From Heterobasidion occidentale (lineage: Eukaryota > Basidiomycota > Agaricomycetes > Russulales > Bondarzewiaceae), in NCBI GenBank assembly GCA_039111635.1, contig JBCAQO010000003.1, positions 1,178,001 through 1,242,000 of the forward strand: a stretch of DNA of 64,000 bases. The letters run 5' to 3'. Position 1 is the stretch's first letter; each line of letters begins with the position of its first letter. Positions 58,202 through 64,000 of this stretch are shown in pieces. Position numbers and translations under genes: made by a program. The notes below the pieces were generated by a model. The model searched no databases. It had not been told where the DNA came from and saw only the letters and a list, made by a program, of their open reading frames with translations.

Positions 58202-58885
58202 ATCTGCTGGGCGCCTGGCACCAGGCAGATTAAGGCTGGAGGTAGTGGTCTTCGAGTGAGCTGGCACGGAAAAAAAGGGGGTGGAGCCACGGAATGGGCC
58301 CAAGATGTGAGACCTGCTCGAGAATCTTGCAGGGAATTAAGCGGAGGGGTTATAAATACCCGCCTTGGAAGCTAGCGCTTTGTAGACCCGCCCGCGTCCG
58401 AAGAAAGAACTTGAAACCAGAGAAAGCCACCAAAGAGTGAGCCTCTGAGGGTATATTGCAACATTTTTGAATCGTTATATAGATGATCATGCATCACGAC
58501 AAGGGACGAAAAGCTGTAACATCGTTATCCATCAACGGAATTATTCTGCCCGTGGCGGCAAATTGTGGGCGATCACAGCCTTCGAGCGCTAGCATGGTCG
58601 AAGTAGTACAGTTCCGAGTGCGGACAGCGCTGGACAGCGTCGATGGTTCTGGTGCGGTTTGTAGCAAGAGTGGAACACCTCGCACGTACGTAATGGTAAT
58701 AGATGAGCGAAGCCTTCCCGCCATAATTTAAGTTACTTATAGCAGAACAGGAGCTGCCAGTAACATTTGTGACTGATACTTACATCTAACGCATGTAATT
58801 GCCGTCATGAACTTATAGCTTTATACACTCAAAGCAAAGCATGGAACTACAAATCCCATGATGCCTCACATACGCGCAGAACATC
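58202..58885. other. Intergenic between membrane protein and BRD8-like
   Basis: This 684 bp stretch holds two overlapping small open frames on opposite strands (58483-58731 plus, 58724-58494 minus), both with ATG starts and no recognisable domain. The rest looks non-coding. Confidence 0.4.
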
Positions 58886-60966
58886 TCAGAGACGGTGGCC
58901 ACCCCGAATGAAGCCTTCCGTCTGTCTGAAGCTATTGATCTGCACCTCGCTCTCCAACATCATCTGTAAAATAGCTTGAGCTCGGGACAATTGTTCACGG
59001 AAGCGTGACACACCTCCTCTGCCATGTTGTAAATGTCCGACTTGGGCCTGTTGTACATCATGGAATTGGCGAACATTAGATACACGTCCCTCTGGAACTC
59101 CGCGGAGTTTGAGATGGCTCCGTCCTTAATTCTTGTTTTGATCGTCTTCAGATCCATTGGGCGCTTAACAATCTCGTGGTAATCTGGAGCCTCAGAGTTT
59201 TTGATTGGGTTGTGAAATATGTTGCCGTTTCTATGTTGGGAGATTTGCGAATGGAGCATAATAATGACACTTTGGAATTTTTTGACTGCCTGCGTTGTTT
59301 CGTGATTGGGTGCACGGGTAAGCCGCCTACGCGAAGGACCTGCGTTCATCGCTGTGCACTGGGTCAGGAAGGCAACACGCACAATTATGAAGATACTGAC
59401 ATCCATCGTCCTCCTCGGCGACCTGTGAATCCTCTCTCGCTTTCTTCTTTTCTCGCTGTGACTCGATGGAGTCAACTTCAGAAGCTTTGCGTTTACCTGT
59501 AACGACATCAGGCTAGCGGAGTGTGTGATTGCAAAGCGACTGACTGTCTCGAGGAATCTGATCGGCTTTATCGGCTTCGTCTGAGGAGGGGAGCTCTGGC
59601 GTTTGAGCTTCCGTTTCAACAGATGCCTGGATTGGGCCAACTTCCGGACTGGCCCTGACAGTCTCCGTCTCGATATCCCGTTCACGCTCTAGGGGAGGAA
59701 CATTCTCTGTTTCTGGACAGATGCGATTGAATGTTAGCAGTTGAACGTTGCAGAGCAAGAAACGCCGACCATAATGATTGCCTGTCTCCGGGCTAGGGTC
59801 GGGGTCATCAGCCTTGGTCTCTACCGGGAGAGCGCCCGCTTGTTGTGATGTATCAAGTGGCGACGTAGCAATCTCCGGAATTGGCGAGTCTAGTGTATGA
59901 TCCTCATCTGTCGTAGGTTCAACCATTGTTGCATCTTCGATAGGTAGGACATTGGGAGAAATCTCTGATTGTCCTCGCGCCTCTGAAATGCCACGAAGGT
60001 CGCCTTCTTTTTGAACTAAATTTGGTTCGATTTCTTCAAGCATTTGTATATCTGCCTGCTTCGCATCATCTGCCTCAAGCAATGGTTCTTCGTGCTGCCA
60101 GACATACTCGTTAAGCTTTCAAGAATGAAGTCAGATAGAAATGTAACTTATACCTGCGCCGGATGGCTTGGAGGACTGACTTCCTGTGAGGTCGTTGCCT
60201 CCTCGCCAACAAATTGATCACTTTCCAGCTGCTGCAACGGAACGAACTATTGAACGAAGACAACGAAGACACCGTGAAATGAAGACCGACTTCTGCATCG
60301 TTGGATAGCGGCTCGTCGGGTACACTTGCGATAAAACCCAGCTCAGTTTTAATTCTGTCATCCCATGTCCCAGACCTAATGGCATCAATTTCTGCAACAA
60401 CTGTCCTGGAAATCTGTGAATCTCACTATGCCAAGCTATGATTGTTCTCGCTTACTTGAATCTCACCTCCTCTGCAGCGATCAATTCACGGATTTCGAGT
60501 AGGCGTGCTTCATACATGTGCCGTGCCAGCTTCAAATTTGAAGTACCTGCCGAAATCTGAGAGTGGCAGAAGAACACTGTAAGAAAGATGCTTACCCCGT
60601 CGTGCCATGAGGTCAACTTCAGAACTTTGATAGCCACTTCAACGAAGATCGACATGTTGGGCATGCAAGGCATGCTCACCTCTCTAAGCCTGCCTCATCC
60701 ATCAAATGAAGATATATTTCCTGACATGACTTAGACAACAACAGAAGATATTGAGCTGAGTGTAGTACGATCAAGCAAGCGAACGAGCTGACTTCAGGCG
60801 TGAAGAAATTCTTCGGGCGAGACAATAAAGGGTGATCGGAGAGGATTTGAGAGACTCCAGGCCATGCGCCTGATCCAAGTTCGTAAACGGCCTGAGCAAA
60901 AATCAAGCGTTCAAGCTTGTTGAGATCGAGTGGGTCGAAGGCAATGGCTCGAGGAGTGGAGGCCAT
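58886..60966 (-). CDS. Bromodomain protein, BRD8-like
   Basis: It starts MASTPRAIAFDPLDLNKLER, then a SANT/Myb-like N-terminal region (RLIFAQAVYELGSGAWPGVS, LSRPKNFFTPEVS, CQEIYLHLMDEAGLER) typical of BRD8. A helical segment (LKLARHMYEARLLEIRELIA) and a long acidic, Ser/Glu-rich middle follow, including GKRKASEVD. The bromodomain reads FQSVIIMLHSQISQHRNGNI, FHNPIKNSEAPDYHEIVK, RPMDLKTIKTRIKDGAI and FANSMMYNRPKSDIYNMAEE, so the acetyl-lysine-binding Asn (YNRP) is present. The last short exon ends EGFIRGGHRL with TGA at 58886. BRD8-type proteins are subunits of the NuA4/TIP60 acetyltransferase. Eight or so introns are present. Confidence 0.85.
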
Positions 60967-61094
60967 GTGCGTCACGCTATGAGGTGACTGACGCAGAGTG
61001 ACTCTGATGCCGATGGCGGTGCAACCACCGGCCGAGACCGAACGCTTTAAGTGCGTCACCCCATGCGGCTGCTTGCTCCTTCTCGCCTCTCACC
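60967..61094. promoter_or_regulatory. Compact bidirectional promoter
   Basis: Only 128 bp separate the start codons of the BRD8-like gene (leftward) and the aspartic protease (rightward). No TATA-like motif is obvious. Co-regulation is possible but not shown. Confidence 0.5.
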
Positions 61095-62654
<1,560 letters not shown>

Positions 62655-63176
62655 TCCTCATGAACCCTTTTTGTTTTATGACGTTGACACCGTGGCGCCA
62701 GTCTCCCTGTACTGAGTACCCTGTCTCAGGATCTTGGGTGCTAGATGGATACGATACCGTTGTACAATATAACGCCTCTTGCCTCATAATGCCCACCAGT
62801 TTTCATCACAACTTTCTTCCTCGTCAACACTTATAAGTTTAGTTTGTCGCGCTGGTTATCTAGTCCCAAGATAGAAGATAGTCGAGATTTACCCTGATTT
62901 ACCCCGCATAACATAAGCGATCATTTTACTCCACATCTCAACCCCGACCAGCCTCGCCGTTCTAGTGCCATTCCTTTCAGGTTCTCGACGCCGAAAAATC
63001 AATCTCCACAATAACGCCTCTTCATTGATGTACTACATCTTCGTGTTTTGAGGATATTATTGTCAGTTTCCTCACTCGTCGCGATACTGGTTCAGATCAT
63101 CATGCTCATTTGATGGCCTTGAACTGCTGTCAGGCTCCGGCATCTGAGTAGGAGTGCCTAGTACCTATCTCGCTCG
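62655..63176. other. Intergenic between protease and WD40 gene
   Basis: This 522 bp stretch carries the protease 3'UTR and the promoter of the WD40 gene, both on the plus strand. A tandem pair GATTTACCCTGATTTACCCC occurs near 62886. No coding exon was recognised. Confidence 0.4.
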
Positions 63177-64000
63177 ATGATGTCCCTCGTATCCGAAATG
63201 AGTTCATCTCACAGTGGTTCCCCGCTCAGCGACGACAACTATTGGAAAACTTGGATGAGACATCCTAGCACTGTACTCGGAAGAGCATCGATGGCTCGTT
63301 CAGCGCGTTGGAAGCGAGACATCCTGTCTCGTCTATTTGAACATGAATTGGATATTGCGAATGTCCTTGGAGATGACACGTACGGGCATACTGGGTGAGT
63401 TTCATGGTCATATGAGGAAACGGTGGAATGACTTATCCCGTGTTGTCTGAAATAATTGTCCCTAGATGTGTGAATGCGTTGAGTTGGGCGAAAGATGGAC
63501 AGCTGCTTTTGAGTGGTGGCGATGATACAACGTGTGTGCTTCTGGTGGATAGCTTGTTACGATGCTAATACTTACGCACAGTGTTTGTCTATGGCGAATA
63601 GACCAGGGTGAGACCGCTCAGCAATACCCTTTCGTCTGCCAAGGCACTGTGCAAACTGGGCACACGGGAAATATATTTAATGCTCAGATGTTACCCTCTT
63701 CTAACCGAATGTAAACCAGCTTCTCTTTTTAAGTGGTATAACTTGATGTATTATATTTGCCGCGTTTAGAGCAACAGTCGCCGGAGACAAACAAGTACGC
63801 GTGTTCGACGTCACCGACGCCATTTCGCAGCCTGAAAACCCCCTGGAGGCCAATCGAGGTACTCAGGCTTCACATCTTCGAGTGCTGCGATGTCACGCAG
63901 GTCGCACCAAACGGATTGTGACAGAACATAGTTCAGATCTGTTTCTCACTGTCGGGGAGGTATAGTTGACGATATGCATTGAAGTCTTCTTCTTTGCTCA
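63177..64000 (+). CDS. DCAF-type WD40 protein, 3' partial
   Basis: It starts MMSLVSEMSSSHSGSPLSDD, with ATG at 63177 and a second in-frame ATG next to it. The first exon contains ARSARWKRDILSRLFEHELD and GHTG. Later exons give CVNALSWAKDGQLLLSGGDD, TTVCLWRID, GHTGNIFNAQMLPSSNRI, ATVAGDKQVRVFDVTDA and LRVLRCHAGRTKRIVTEH, then LFLTVGE before the next donor near 63960. The pattern (GCVNALSW, SGGDDT, GHTGNIF) resembles DCAF6/DCAF8-type DDB1-Cul4-associated factors, which present substrates to an E3 ubiquitin ligase. The right edge cuts the gene, so the C-terminus is unknown. Confidence 0.8.

Noticed and set aside
58483..58731. Overlapping 82- and 76-codon open frames on opposite strands
   Set aside because: Neither has a recognisable feature, and both sit in an intergenic region; real coding would need RNA evidence.

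Overview
The window is nuclear DNA of a filamentous basidiomycete, most likely an Agaricomycete. Genes are densely packed on both strands and broken by many short introns, mostly about 45-60 bp and GT-AG with a few GC-AG. The products are fungal: Ssd1, Vid27, an RTA1-type membrane protein, a Zn2Cys6 regulator, a vacuolar pepsin and a GPI-type alpha-amylase. No bacterial, viral or CRISPR feature was seen, and no rRNA or tRNA gene was recognised by eye.

Layout, left to right (+ or - strand). Coiled-coil protein, 5' cut (+, 1-1567); Tma17-like protein (-); patatin-type lipase (+); PUB-domain protein (+); a large protein with tandem Tyr-Pro repeat exons (-, 7974-12686); GPI-type alpha-amylase (+, 13311-15240); a foldback/MITE-like element (15612-15846); CSN4 (+); AP-1 sigma (-); VID27 (-); a poorly resolved gene (+); RTA1-like protein (+); Rpr2/Snm1-like protein (-); BTB/POZ protein (+); SSD1 (-); NAD-isocitrate dehydrogenase (-); VPS24 (-); a gene-poor 1.3 kb gap; Zn2Cys6 factor (-); MED17 (+); RPL5 (-); RBM42-like (+); CTNNBL1-like (+); UTP15 (-); TCTP (+); PDI (-); verprolin/WIP-like (-); a multi-pass membrane protein (-); BRD8-like bromodomain protein (-); vacuolar aspartic protease (+); and a DCAF-type WD40 protein cut by the right edge (+).

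Most genes are housekeeping and do not form one pathway. Loose themes are gene expression and ribosome biogenesis (MED17, BRD8-like, RBM42-like, CTNNBL1, UTP15, RPL5, TCTP, Rpr2/Snm1-like, SSD1) and the endomembrane/vacuole system (AP-1 sigma, VPS24, VID27, PDI, aspartic protease, verprolin). Several neighbours are divergent with short shared promoters, notably BRD8-like/aspartic protease (128 bp) and UTP15/TCTP (192 bp).

The most unusual object is the 7974-12686 gene. It has nine internal repeat exons plus a related C-terminal exon, and the repeat is delimited by phase-1 introns that split a tyrosine codon, so the spliced protein reads as Y-P-x-x-Y-P-x-F-x-I-Y-P blocks. A second repeat family (TATSWGP) lies upstream in the same protein. 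Three genes (PUB, the YP-repeat gene and the amylase) each lack one base for a continuous frame, which suggests either assembly deletions or real lesions. Splice sites were assigned by eye, so exon boundaries are approximate unless stated.
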